NCBI GenBank assembly: GCA_049520575.1
Contig: JBEKPQ010000003.1
Span: 1-64,000, forward strand
Reading direction: 5' to 3'
Source of the DNA: RBG-13-43-22 sp049520575
GTDB lineage: Bacteria; Desulfobacterota; RBG-13-43-22
DNA: 64,000 nucleotides
The position numbers and the translations under genes were made by a program. Of this stretch, positions 9,113 through 18,198 are shown piece by piece; the first letter of the stretch is position 1, and each line of letters begins with the position of its first letter. The notes under the pieces are model-generated. The model did no database searches and was not told the DNA's origin. It was given only the letters and a program-made list of their open reading frames with translations.

Positions 9113-9541
9113 TCACCGGGATAAAAATGTTTTAATCGTTTTTTCCTGCTCTGCAGGACTCTTGGATAAAAAAATAAAAATAGCCGTTCGAAGAATTTCC
9201 GCCTTGGAGCGATTTATTGTTCTAGCCAATAGATTTAACCTCATTAATTGACTTTCCAATAAGGTGGTGGTGAATGGCCTTAAGTGGGAACTATCCATTT
9301 TTTGATAGGTATCTAATATTAATTGATTCTGATCTTGTTCACTCAAGACCAAAAAAAGGTTTAAAGAGGTGCGGATCCACTCCGACTTAGTTCGATGAAG
9401 AACAATTACGGCCTTCTGAAGGGAGTCCTTAAGACCTTTGGGTAATGAGGTAGAATACATCACTTTCTTTTCTCTGATTCTCGTTCTTTCCGGCTCCAAA
9501 AAAATTTTCATGGGCAACTGCTTAAAATATAAATCATTCAA
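9113..9541 (-). CDS. Tandem ribbon-helix-helix-like protein, first gene of the EPS export operon
   Basis: A 142-residue protein made of two similar units, about residues 28-75 and 89-136. Each has a short strand-like start (YSTSLP / FTTTLL) followed by a helix and the pattern R-S/T-K-x-E-x-I/L-R-T, then a hydrophobic helix ending FL. This is the ribbon-helix-helix (MetJ/Arc) layout, present twice in one chain, so one polypeptide could act as a pseudo-dimer. As first gene after an AT-rich region it may regulate its own operon. The start could also be at the internal methionines at residues 11 or 28. DNA binding is inference. Confidence 0.65.
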   Translation of the reverse strand: MNDLYFKQLPMKIFLEPERTRIREKKVMYSTSLPKGLKDSLQKAVIVLHRTKSEWIRTSLNLFLVLSEQDQNQLILDTYQKMDSSHLRPFTTTLLESQLMRLNLLARTINRSKAEILRTAIFIFLSKSPAEQEKTIKTFLSR

Positions 9542-9793
9542 TACGTTGATATTTCATATTTTTTTTAATATTAGCTGTAAATATACCAAAGAAACTATCG
9601 GATGTCAAGAAAAAAATTAATGTCATTTATTTTTTTTTCTTGATATTTATTCTTATTATGTTATATTTAATGAAAATAAATAACTTTGTTTTGTTTTTTA
9701 CTGGCAACTCATAAGAATATTATCTATATTCCATAATAATACCGGTGTGTAAGAAAGTTATTCCATTATTTAAGCTTTTTAAAGGAGGGAAAA
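9542..9793. promoter_or_regulatory. AT-rich divergent intergenic region
   Basis: About 250 bases of very AT-rich DNA separate the leftward EPS export operon from the rightward exported-protein gene. Promoters for both are expected here. Several -10-like TATATT/TATAAT strings exist but I could not assign one confidently. Confidence 0.4.
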
Positions 9794-10468
9794 ATGAACA
9801 GCACGAGGGTTAAAATTAAATGGCCTGGCTTTATTGTTTTTGTTACAGGGGTTATTTTGGTCTCAACCACCTTTTCGGTTATGGGGCAAGAGGCAAAAAA
9901 TCAAAAAATGCCTCCGGCATCGGAAACCGGGGTTCCAACAAGTTATATAAAATCCGACGACATAACCGCAAAATACCAAAAAATACCCGTGGTTGCCGGA
10001 ATTCCGCTAGGGGCTCACCGATCCAAAATATCCAGGATTTTTTCAGAAAAAAACATCCAGCCTCAACAACAGACGGCTCCAATGGACACCTTCCCCCGAC
10101 TTATAGGGGAAATATCCTTTATTAAAAAAGCTAATCTGTTTTACACTAAGGATCGTTTGAGCAAGCTCAATATTATTTTTGATGTCCCCATCGATTCCAA
10201 AACAACGGCCGGAGAGCCCCTCTTTGATTTTTATAGTGAACTTCGTAAAAACCTGATCGAAACCTACGGCCAACCGACCAATACCACCAGCTATGTTCAT
10301 CCGAATTTTCATTATCAATTAGTTGCGTTAGAAACGGGAAATGCCTATTTTTTTGATTATTGGGAAAATGTGGATGACATGAAGGTATTGCTTTCCCTAA
10401 AAGGCCGGGGAGGGGAAATCGAACTTACCCTAACTTATCAATATCTGCCTCTTTTTGAAAAAAAGTAA
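9794..10468 (+). CDS. Exported protein of unknown function
   Basis: A 224-residue protein with a clear signal peptide (basic start, hydrophobic core around residues 12-28, cleavage near VMG-QEA). It is preceded by a strong AAAGGAGG ribosome-binding site seven bases from ATG. The mature part has no motif I recognise; it contains a repeated pattern of aromatic residues (PRLIGEISF, FHYQLVALETG, YFFDYWE) suggestive of a small beta-rich periplasmic domain. It is the only plus-strand gene between the two leftward EPS operons and ends 3 bases from the convergent HD-GYP gene. A role in EPS export is suggested only by location. Confidence 0.75.
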   Translation: MNSTRVKIKWPGFIVFVTGVILVSTTFSVMGQEAKNQKMPPASETGVPTSYIKSDDITAKYQKIPVVAGIPLGAHRSKISRIFSEKNIQPQQQTAPMDTFPRLIGEISFIKKANLFYTKDRLSKLNIIFDVPIDSKTTAGEPLFDFYSELRKNLIETYGQPTNTTSYVHPNFHYQLVALETGNAYFFDYWENVDDMKVLLSLKGRGGEIELTLTYQYLPLFEKK

Positions 10469-10471
10469 TTT

Positions 10472-11695
10472 TTAGGAGAGTTCTAAAATGGTCATTTCCA
10501 AAAGGGAATGAATCACCTGAGGATTAAAATGCTCATCCAAATTAGGGATGATCTTCTGTTCATGCAGTTTTCCCTCGATTTCTTTTTTGAGGACATTAAA
10601 AAAAGCCGTGACAATACGTTTCTCAAATTGGATATTAACGTTTTTTCTTATTTCTTTTAACGTCCCCTCGAAACTGAGGCGATGACGATAAGGACGCTGG
10701 CTGGTCATGGCATCAAAGGCATCGGCCAGGCTGATAATCTTGGCCCCTAGGGAAATTTGCTCCCCTTTCAAACCATCGGGATACCCTTGGCCGTCTAATT
10801 TTTCATGGTGCGACTTGGCCATGAGGGGCACGTCGGACCAAGGGAAGCGGATCGTCGACAATATCTGATACCCCGCCTTGGTATGTTCCATTATGGCTGC
10901 GAATTCTTTAGTCGTAAGGTGTTTTTTCTTATTGATGATATCCCGGTCAACAATAATCTTGCCGACATCATGAAGCAGTCCGGCCACATAAAACCCTTCC
11001 AGGACTTCACCCTTCAAACCTATTTCTTTCCCGATAGCCACCGCATACTGGGCCACCCGGTTGGAATGACCCCGGGTATAAGAATCCTTGGCATCAATCG
11101 CCGCGGCAAAGGCCCTGATGGTATCATCCCAAATAAAACGCAGATTCTCCACCATCTTTTGATTTTCTATTACCTTGACATTCAAGGCTTCGATCAAACG
11201 CTGGCTGTAAAGGGCATTGGCAATGTGGTGTCCGAGCAAGGTAAGGACGTTTTTATCCATGGATGAATAAGGGGCCTCATCCAATTTGGGCCCTAGACAA
11301 ATCAGGCCTATCCATTCTCCCTTGACCTGTAAGGGAACACCCAGTATCACCTTTAAACGGGAAAAGAGCGGCAGATTGGCCTCGTAAAAGGTATGAATCT
11401 CCTTTTTCCGACTTCGAAAGAGAAAAATACCCGGATTCCCGCTTAGAAAGGCCTTAGTTTCAGGGGGAAGGAGCAAACAGGAAGGGTCGTCTTTCTTCAG
11501 ACCTTTGGCGGCCAATAGGCTAAGCCGATCCTTTGTTTCCTGGAGGGCAAAAATTCCCCCCCGGGCCACGGAAAGGGTTCCTAAAATCATATGCAGGGAA
11601 GTCTGGATGGTAAGCTGAAAATTCCGGACCGAGGTAACTTCTTCCCCTAATTCAGAGAGGGTTGAAAAAATATAAAAGAGTTTTTGGTAATCCAT
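10472..11695 (-). CDS. GAF-HD-GYP domain protein, predicted cyclic-di-GMP phosphodiesterase
   Basis: A 407-residue cytoplasmic protein. Residues about 20-165 form a GAF-like sensor domain; residues about 195-370 form an HD-GYP domain with the metal-binding HD at 242-243 (LLHDVGK) and the intact GYP signature at 304-306 (DGQGYPDGLKG). HD-GYP enzymes hydrolyse cyclic-di-GMP to pGpG/GMP. It directly follows the STAS gene with no gap and is last in the leftward algD-type operon, so EPS synthesis and cyclic-di-GMP removal appear co-transcribed. Enzymatic competence is likely from motif conservation; the GAF ligand is unknown. Confidence 0.9.
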   Translation of the reverse strand: MDYQKLFYIFSTLSELGEEVTSVRNFQLTIQTSLHMILGTLSVARGGIFALQETKDRLSLLAAKGLKKDDPSCLLLPPETKAFLSGNPGIFLFRSRKKEIHTFYEANLPLFSRLKVILGVPLQVKGEWIGLICLGPKLDEAPYSSMDKNVLTLLGHHIANALYSQRLIEALNVKVIENQKMVENLRFIWDDTIRAFAAAIDAKDSYTRGHSNRVAQYAVAIGKEIGLKGEVLEGFYVAGLLHDVGKIIVDRDIINKKKHLTTKEFAAIMEHTKAGYQILSTIRFPWSDVPLMAKSHHEKLDGQGYPDGLKGEQISLGAKIISLADAFDAMTSQRPYRHRLSFEGTLKEIRKNVNIQFEKRIVTAFFNVLKKEIEGKLHEQKIIPNLDEHFNPQVIHSLLEMTILELS

Positions 11696-12046
11696 TTAGG
11701 TCTTCTTTAAATAGGCTAAGGCCTCTGTATTGGAGGCAAAGGAAGCCGCATATTTTTTAATGCCCACCATCTCGAAAAGTTCCTCGTTGATCTTGGATAA
11801 CGAGGTGAAACAGACTTTAAGGGCCTTTTCCCGGGTAGCATCCATAATCCCCACCAAAAAAGAGACTCCAATACTATTAATATAAGCGATTTTTCCAAAA
11901 TCGATTATAAATTTTTTGAGGCCCTCTTTGACCGATATTTTAAACTGCTTTTCAACTTCCTCTCCACCTAAATCGTTCAGATAGCCTTGCAGTTTAAAAA
12001 TGACCACATCCCCCCGGCGTTCTTGAGTTACCTTGAAATTTTTCAT
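11696..12046 (-). CDS. STAS-domain anti-sigma-factor antagonist-like protein
   Basis: A 116-residue single STAS domain. The phospho-acceptor loop reads IDFGKIAYINSIGVSFL near residues 48-66, with serine 60 in the position phosphorylated in SpoIIAA/RsbV proteins. Its start overlaps the stop of the ATPase-RsbW gene by four bases (ATGA), which strongly suggests a partner pair: the RsbW-like domain phosphorylates the STAS serine, and the unphosphorylated STAS protein binds and releases a target. The target could be the neighbouring HD-GYP protein or an EPS component rather than a sigma factor, since no sigma gene is in the window. Confidence 0.88.
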   Translation of the reverse strand: MKNFKVTQERRGDVVIFKLQGYLNDLGGEEVEKQFKISVKEGLKKFIIDFGKIAYINSIGVSFLVGIMDATREKALKVCFTSLSKINEELFEMVGIKKYAASFASNTEALAYLKKT

Positions 12047-13755
12047 CTTTTCTCACACTCTCTTGTCGGATTTTTTTTAACCATATAAAGCCTGGTTCCG
12101 ATATCGGCTTTTTCAAATCGGACTTCATCCATCAGCTCTTTGATTAAAGCCAAGCCCCGGCCTCTTTTCCGGGAAAGAGGATCCGCCTCTCGAACGAGCC
12201 TGGCCTGAACTTCAACCGGATCAAAGGCCTGGCCTCGATCTTCAACCACCACTTCGATGGTTTCCGGGCGAACCGTAAAATAAACCCGGATCTTTTTTTC
12301 AAAGCTTTGGCTGTGTTCCCCGGCATTGATACAGGCTTCGATAAGGGCCACCTTGACTTTCTCGATACTCGCCTCATCCAAGTCGGAATAAGTCGCTATC
12401 TGCTCCAAGGCACGAACGGCCACCAGTTCGGATTCCGAGTTTATCGGCAAGACCAAATTAAAATGCAAGGCATTTCCGTCCGCAGGGGAAGGCGCTTCTT
12501 CTTCTTGAAACTTGGAAAGAGTTTTTTCTATCCTTTTCCCCAACAGGTTAATGATCTGGTCCAGATTCTCCTGATAGAGGTATTTATGCACCAGCACTTC
12601 TGCCCAATCCCGGATGACCCTATTGTTCTCCAACCCGATATTTCCAAACCGTTCCCAAACAAGACCGGACCGTTCCAATAATCGAATCGACGGCTGAACC
12701 ATTCCGGACGGCAGGTTTAAGGTCTTTTGTAAATCGGTCGAAGGGAGCATGAGCCCCTCTAATTTCAAAAGTTGATTCAAAATTTTGATCAGGTAACGCC
12801 CAGTTAGGGGATTTATTTTATTAGAACCATAAAGTCGGTCCTCAAATAACCGTCCCAATTCCCCTTGCCAGAGGGATTTCAGGTATAAGTTAACAAATCT
12901 TTGATGGCTTTCCAACCCGCTATCTTCCAAACGAGCATCCCGTAACAAGGATGTCAAAAATCCCGGGTTGGACTCCAAATAGAGAAACCAGGTTTTGCTC
13001 AAGTCTCGGGCTATCTTAACTTTAATGGTTTTTTCCAGAAGATGGGTCAGTTCTTCTTCTTCCTCAACCGGAAAAGGGCCTAATTCCATGACCGGTATAT
13101 TCGGAGGTCCCAAAGAGGGAAGAAGATTTTTCAGCAAATAGGCAGGGGGCTCTCCTGAAAAAAGATGTGGGGCCCAGGAGGAAGCAATCGCTTCCCTCCA
13201 CAAACCGGCAATGCCCTTTCCGGTTATAGTGAGGGTCTCAACGGCTTGAACATGATCAATCATCATCCAGATGGGCTTGTTACCGGCCTGGGCGATACGT
13301 CTGGGGGCGGTCAAAGCATTTAACAATCCTTTTCGGTCATCTTTGAGTTTGACAGCCCTCTTGTGACTTAACATAACTTCGTCAATAATGCCTTTCCCCT
13401 GTCTCTCAGCTTCGCTTTGAAGCTCGGAGAATGAAAACGGAACCTGCTTCCGGGCTGAGATTCCCTCTTTTTGACCAAATAAAAGTACTTGGCTGAGTAC
13501 GGAAACCAGATATTCTTCGGAAAAATCCAACAGATCAACATAGTCCCGGGAAAAAGAGAAATAAACAGGAATGACTCCCTCTTGACCCCAAAACAGGATT
13601 TCCTTCAGCTCCTTTAACAGGGCTGATTTCCCTCTTCCCCAAGGGGAAAATAAAAACAAATCCTCCCCCCCACCCTGGGCGATTTCCTCAGCCTTTTGTT
13701 TAAGATGGGCAAGCTCGGAATGACGATTAATAAAAGGTCTCTCTTCTATTTTCAA
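12043..13755 (-). CDS. ATP-binding protein fused to a C-terminal RsbW-like (HATPase) serine kinase domain
   Basis: A 570-residue fusion. Residues about 1-330 look like an AAA/STAND-type ATPase with Walker A at PWGRGKSALL (near 40) and a Walker B-like IWMMIDHVQ (near 165), followed by a winged-helix-like stretch (about 330-400). Residues about 430-560 form a GHKL anti-sigma-factor kinase domain: N-box VALIEACINAGEH near 478, G1 VEDRGQAFDP near 517 and G2 KRGRGLALIKEL near 540. RsbW domains phosphorylate STAS partners; the adjacent STAS gene overlaps by four bases. The ATPase half may gate the kinase in response to a signal. The fusion is uncommon in my experience. Confidence 0.85.
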   Translation of the reverse strand: MKIEERPFINRHSELAHLKQKAEEIAQGGGEDLFLFSPWGRGKSALLKELKEILFWGQEGVIPVYFSFSRDYVDLLDFSEEYLVSVLSQVLLFGQKEGISARKQVPFSFSELQSEAERQGKGIIDEVMLSHKRAVKLKDDRKGLLNALTAPRRIAQAGNKPIWMMIDHVQAVETLTITGKGIAGLWREAIASSWAPHLFSGEPPAYLLKNLLPSLGPPNIPVMELGPFPVEEEEELTHLLEKTIKVKIARDLSKTWFLYLESNPGFLTSLLRDARLEDSGLESHQRFVNLYLKSLWQGELGRLFEDRLYGSNKINPLTGRYLIKILNQLLKLEGLMLPSTDLQKTLNLPSGMVQPSIRLLERSGLVWERFGNIGLENNRVIRDWAEVLVHKYLYQENLDQIINLLGKRIEKTLSKFQEEEAPSPADGNALHFNLVLPINSESELVAVRALEQIATYSDLDEASIEKVKVALIEACINAGEHSQSFEKKIRVYFTVRPETIEVVVEDRGQAFDPVEVQARLVREADPLSRKRGRGLALIKELMDEVRFEKADIGTRLYMVKKNPTRECEKR

Positions 13756-13758
13756 CGG

Positions 13759-15387
13759 CTAAGCTCCATCCCTTTTTTTCTCCAATTCATGGATTCTCAA
13801 AGCAACCTCATTGGAACAACCGCCGTTTTTTTCTCTAAATTCCTCTAAGATTCTGAGGGCCTGATCGATTGACCCCTTTTTTTCAAAGAGAACCGAGGCC
13901 AACAGAAAGGCCTTTTCAAACCCTGGATTTTTTTCCATGGCATAATTAAGACAAGACATGGCCGCGTCCCAATCTTTCTCCACAAGATAAATCTCGGCCA
14001 AATTTACGGACAGATCAGGGAACTGGATGCCTTGTTGCATTAAGATCTCCAACTCGTTTTTGGCCCTCTCCGGCATTTGAACTTTCAGGAAAATTTGATA
14101 AAGATGGACTCGAGCCTTGGAAAACAGAGGGTTGATTTCCAGGGCCTTAGTCAAGGCCAAAATAGCCTTATCCCAAGCCTCCATTTGGTCATAAATCTTT
14201 CCCAATTGAAAATGTAAATCAGCATAATGCGGTGTTTCAGCGACAGCCTCTTCATAAAGTTGAACCAGGGTGATCAGTAAGGGGCGATCCCATTTGGACC
14301 CGAACTTCTCCATTATTTCGAAATAATCCGGGATAATAGGCAGGTGTTGGGGAAAAACCTGTAACATTTCTTCCAGATAACCCTCTTGCAGGGGATTGAG
14401 TTGTGCCAGGATGGCCGCGTTATCCTCGTTTGGTTTTATTTCCTTTCTTTTGTTTAAGTAGTCTAAAATATTTTTAGCAAACGCCTGTTTTGGTTCTTCC
14501 AAATCAAGATCCAGGGCCCTTTGAATGGCTTTCTCCGCCGCCTCAGGATCATTATTCCTTAAAGATAAAATCCCCGAAATAAAATGAGCATTAGAATAAT
14601 TTTTATTTATTTCCAGGGCCTTCATGATACTCTCCCGGGCCCCTTTCCAATTTTTTTGAGCCGCCTGGATCACCCCAATATTATAATAAAGATCGGGGTA
14701 GTTTGGTTTCTCTTTGGTAATTTCTTTGAGTTTCTCCAGCGCTGATTTATAGTCCCCCTGGGCGGCCTCAATTAACGACAACTCTATCTTGGCCTGAAGA
14801 TAAAAAGGATTTAAATCAACGGCCTGTGAAAAAGCCTTTTGGGCCTCCTTAAATTGTCTCTGATGGGCATAAACCACTCCCAGATGATAATGCAAATCAG
14901 CAAATTTTGGATTCAAGCCAATCAAGCGCCGAATTTCTTCCAGGGCCTCATCATATTTTTTTAAATTATACAAAACAATAGCCACTTTATAACGCAAGGA
15001 AAGAAGTTCAGGGGCTAACTCCAGGACCCTGGAAAAAGCGGACATGGCCTTGGGGTATTTCTTCCAGTTGTTGTAGGCGATGCCCAAATAATTATAAATT
15101 TCAAAATGGTTCGGATTAAATTCCAGGGCCTGGTTAAAGTGGTCAATGGCCTCTGAGAAATCCCCTTTATGCAAGAAGAGCAACCCAAGGTTCCGGTGAA
15201 TTAATCCGCTGTAAAAAGAGGCCAGATTAAAATGCAAGCTGGTTTCATTCTGACCGTGAGCGACTATTTTTTCAAATATTTCCAGAGCTTCAGGGAAAAA
15301 CCCCCGATTGTAGAGCTGGATCCCTTCTTCATACAGGGCATGCTTTCCCAAGGTAACAATTTTCTTTAACGTTTTCTTTAATTCCAT
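13759..15387 (-). CDS. Tetratricopeptide-repeat (TPR) protein of the EPS operon
   Basis: About 542 residues composed almost entirely of TPR units (at least 12, first near residue 25), each with the W/L-G-Y-A-P pattern, for example GDFSEAIDHFNQALEFNPNHF. There is no signal peptide. In EPS operons such proteins scaffold assembly of the synthase/export complex. I chose the ATG at 15387 because GAGG stands six bases before it; a start at 15417 (overlapping the previous stop as TAATG) or at 15492 is possible. The upstream 20 bases are a perfect duplication of GAGGTCATTT. It lies between the sugar transferase and the ATPase-RsbW genes. Confidence 0.85.
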   Translation of the reverse strand: MELKKTLKKIVTLGKHALYEEGIQLYNRGFFPEALEIFEKIVAHGQNETSLHFNLASFYSGLIHRNLGLLFLHKGDFSEAIDHFNQALEFNPNHFEIYNYLGIAYNNWKKYPKAMSAFSRVLELAPELLSLRYKVAIVLYNLKKYDEALEEIRRLIGLNPKFADLHYHLGVVYAHQRQFKEAQKAFSQAVDLNPFYLQAKIELSLIEAAQGDYKSALEKLKEITKEKPNYPDLYYNIGVIQAAQKNWKGARESIMKALEINKNYSNAHFISGILSLRNNDPEAAEKAIQRALDLDLEEPKQAFAKNILDYLNKRKEIKPNEDNAAILAQLNPLQEGYLEEMLQVFPQHLPIIPDYFEIMEKFGSKWDRPLLITLVQLYEEAVAETPHYADLHFQLGKIYDQMEAWDKAILALTKALEINPLFSKARVHLYQIFLKVQMPERAKNELEILMQQGIQFPDLSVNLAEIYLVEKDWDAAMSCLNYAMEKNPGFEKAFLLASVLFEKKGSIDQALRILEEFREKNGGCSNEVALRIHELEKKRDGA

Positions 15388-15416
15388 AAATGACCTCAAA
15401 TGACCTCGGTTGTCCA

Positions 15417-16850
15417 TTACATCGCACCTCGACCGGAAAGCACTGCCGGGATGGTGCGGATTAAAATCTTTAGGTCCAACATTAAAGACCAATGATCAAT
15501 ATAATTTAAATCCAGTTTCATCCATTCGTCAAAATTGATATTGTTTCGACCGCTGATTTGCCAAATACAGGTGATCCCCGGCTTAACACTCAATCTTCTC
15601 CTTTGCCACCGTTCATAAAGAGCCACTTCACCGGGAACTGGAGGTCTCGGGCCAACCAGACTGATGTCTCCTTTGAAGACGTTGATGAGTTGGGGTAATT
15701 CATCCAAACTGGTCTTCCGGAGCCAGGAGCCGACTCGGGTGATTCGGGGATCGTTGGTTATTTTAAAAACCGGACCGGACATTTCATTTAAGTTTCTCAA
15801 CTCTTCCTGCATAGTTTCGGCTTGTTGAACCATAGATCGAAATTTAATCAGAGAAAACATCCTCCCATTAAGGCCGCACCGCTTTTGGAAAAAAAAGACA
15901 GGCCCTTTGGAATCCCATTTGATCAGTATAGCGATTAAAATAAAAAGCGGTGAAAAAAAGATCAGGGCCAGAAGCGATAAGCTGAAGTCCATCAGCCTCT
16001 TAATAAAAAGAGTCCCGCTTTCGGTTGGGCTGAAAACAAAACTTAGCAAAGGAGTGCCACCCAGTTTCCGGAAATGAAGCTGGGCTACCTTGAGAGTCGG
16101 CCATTGGGGCACCATCGTCAGACGAATGCCCATATCTTCACAAACGCCGGCTACCAGATCCATCGTCTCCCATAACTTCTGGAGAGAAAAGACAATGACT
16201 TCATCAACGGGGTTTTCCCTGACGACTTTTTCAATCTGATTAATGTTTCCCACAACTTTCAGATGATCATCGAATCTATCCAAATCTTCCGTTTGATCGG
16301 TCAAACAGCCGATAATTTTATAACCCAGTTCAGGATAATTTTCGACATGCCTGGCAAATCTTTTCGCTTCCAGATCCATTCCAATCAAGAGGAGTCTCTG
16401 AAAAGCAGTCTCCTTTTTTTTCACATTCCAGAAAGAAACCAGTATTTTTTTCTCGCAATAGAGCAACAAGACATTAATGCCCAGAAAGAAAATCATCTGA
16501 GCCCGGCTTGGAAAATATAATTTAGCCAAAAAGAAAAGGCCGAACAGGAATATTCCGCCACCTAAATGGGCCTTGATTAGAGCCCAGAGCAATAATCTGG
16601 GATTTCTTATTACAATGGGGTCATAGATAGATACCCGGTTCAGGGCCACCCACCAGATAAAAGGAATAATAACCAGGATCAGCACAAACTCATCAAAAGA
16701 ACGCAGACCCCGCAGAGTGATCTCCGAACCAAAAAAGTGGACCGAATATCCGGCCAGGGAGTTAGCGAGGAGATATCCCAACGTAAAGCTCAAGATGGTG
16801 ATCAGCAGGTCAATAACCCGATAGGATATCCTGGAGTACAATTCAGCCAT
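15417..16850 (-). CDS. Exopolysaccharide polyprenyl glycosylphosphotransferase (WcaJ/WbaP-type)
   Basis: A 477-residue membrane enzyme that starts repeat-unit synthesis by transferring a hexose-1-phosphate to undecaprenyl phosphate. Four N-terminal membrane helices (about 10-130) are followed by a CoA-binding-like Rossmann region (about 145-250), a fifth helix near 285-305, and the catalytic bacterial sugar transferase domain. Its motifs are intact: FFFQKRCGLNG, FRSM, DELPQLINVFKGDISLVGPRP and ITCIWQISGRN. Length matches the family. It sits 31 bases downstream of the algD-like gene and overlaps the TPR reading frame region. The sugar cannot be read from the sequence; the neighbouring GDP-sugar dehydrogenase suggests a mannuronate-containing polymer. 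Confidence 0.93.
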   Translation of the reverse strand: MAELYSRISYRVIDLLITILSFTLGYLLANSLAGYSVHFFGSEITLRGLRSFDEFVLILVIIPFIWWVALNRVSIYDPIVIRNPRLLLWALIKAHLGGGIFLFGLFFLAKLYFPSRAQMIFFLGINVLLLYCEKKILVSFWNVKKKETAFQRLLLIGMDLEAKRFARHVENYPELGYKIIGCLTDQTEDLDRFDDHLKVVGNINQIEKVVRENPVDEVIVFSLQKLWETMDLVAGVCEDMGIRLTMVPQWPTLKVAQLHFRKLGGTPLLSFVFSPTESGTLFIKRLMDFSLSLLALIFFSPLFILIAILIKWDSKGPVFFFQKRCGLNGRMFSLIKFRSMVQQAETMQEELRNLNEMSGPVFKITNDPRITRVGSWLRKTSLDELPQLINVFKGDISLVGPRPPVPGEVALYERWQRRRLSVKPGITCIWQISGRNNINFDEWMKLDLNYIDHWSLMLDLKILIRTIPAVLSGRGAM

Positions 16851-16881
16851 AATGCAGTCGCCTTTTCTTTTTCATCCTCAT

Positions 16882-18198
16882 CTACCAGCTTATCCCTTGG
16901 TAAGACCCTCTAAGGCCCCAATTTTCCGGAAAGGCCCGAACTAAATCGATGATTTCCTGATCGTCCCGAAGGGAATCTCTTAAAGACGAAACCTCTTGAA
17001 TTTTTGAACCGATGACGATGACCTCGGCATGGGTCAGCAGCCCTTCTAAGTCCTGGGTAAGCAACTGACCCAGATGGGGGATGATGCGCTCAATAAAATC
17101 TTTATTGGTTCCGAAAAGATTGCCAAGGAATACCTGAGGATCGTAAATTCTGAGATCAAAACCCTTTCCCAGGAGGGTCTCGGCCAAAAGGACTAAAGGG
17201 CTTTCCCTTAGGTCATCCGTTCCTTCTTTGAAACTCAAGCCCAACAGACCCACCTTCTTCTTTTTTGTTTTAAGGATGAGGCGAAGTCCTTCTCGAAGTT
17301 GAGCTTCATTACTGGGCAGGATGGCCTGAAGCACAGGTAATTCGAGATCAAGGCTCTTGGCCATATAAAGCAAGGCCCGTGTATCCTTCGGCAGACAGGA
17401 GCCGCCAAAGGCAAAACCAGGTTTTAAATACATAGGAGAAATATTCAATTTGGTGTCTTGTATAAAAATATTCATGAGCGCATGACTGTCAACCTTTAAG
17501 GCCTGACAGACCTTCCCGATCTCGTTGGCAAAACAGATTTTTAAGGCATGAAAGACATTGTCTAAATATTTGACCAGTTCAGCCTCCCGGATCGAGGTCT
17601 TGATCACCGGAGCAGGAAGAGATTCATAAAGGGAAAGCAATGGGGGGTCATCATGAGAGGTTAAAAGCCCGATTACGGTCTTGGGGGGATTAAAAAAATC
17701 CCAAACCGAACTGCCTTCGCGTAAAAATTCCGGATTAAAACAGACCCCAAAATCTTTTCCTGCCGATTTCCCGGATTTTTCTTCAAGTATTGGGATCAGG
17801 GTCTGTTCGGTTGTTCCTGGCAACACGGTGCTTCTTAAGACAATCCAATGGAAAGTGGGCTTGGAAGATAAGTAGTCACCCATCTCCTCAAAAACCCGAC
17901 GAACATACGTTAAGTCAATGGCTCCATTATCTTTTCCTGGAGTTCCCACACAAATCAGACTCAGATTGGTCCGGGCAAAAGCCCAAGCGCCATTATCGGT
18001 GGCCTTTAACCTTTGTGCTTTGGTTTGTTCAGGAATAATCCGAGCGACGTCTGCTTCCATAACCGGGGATTGCCCTTGCTCAATCATCCGGACCTTATTG
18101 GGATTGACATCCACCCCGATCACCTCATGGCCCAATTGGGCCAGGCAGGCTGCGCTGATGGTCCCTACATACCCCAAGCCGAAAACACTGATTTTCAT
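16882..18198 (-). CDS. GDP-mannose/UDP-glucose 6-dehydrogenase family, AlgD-like
   Basis: A 438-residue NAD-dependent sugar-nucleotide dehydrogenase. The N-terminal Rossmann motif is VFGLGYVGTISAACLAQLGH; the catalytic cysteine lies in FGGSCLPKD near residue 260; a C-terminal UDP/GDP-binding domain follows. The opening segment and the VMEADV and ICVGTPG strings resemble AlgD (GDP-mannose 6-dehydrogenase) more than Ugd, but I cannot exclude UDP-sugar use. The enzyme oxidises the C6 hydroxyl to a uronic acid with two NAD per turnover. It is the first gene of the operon, behind a predicted promoter at 18271-18300. Confidence 0.9.
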   Translation of the reverse strand: MKISVFGLGYVGTISAACLAQLGHEVIGVDVNPNKVRMIEQGQSPVMEADVARIIPEQTKAQRLKATDNGAWAFARTNLSLICVGTPGKDNGAIDLTYVRRVFEEMGDYLSSKPTFHWIVLRSTVLPGTTEQTLIPILEEKSGKSAGKDFGVCFNPEFLREGSSVWDFFNPPKTVIGLLTSHDDPPLLSLYESLPAPVIKTSIREAELVKYLDNVFHALKICFANEIGKVCQALKVDSHALMNIFIQDTKLNISPMYLKPGFAFGGSCLPKDTRALLYMAKSLDLELPVLQAILPSNEAQLREGLRLILKTKKKKVGLLGLSFKEGTDDLRESPLVLLAETLLGKGFDLRIYDPQVFLGNLFGTNKDFIERIIPHLGQLLTQDLEGLLTHAEVIVIGSKIQEVSSLRDSLRDDQEIIDLVRAFPENWGLRGSYQGISW

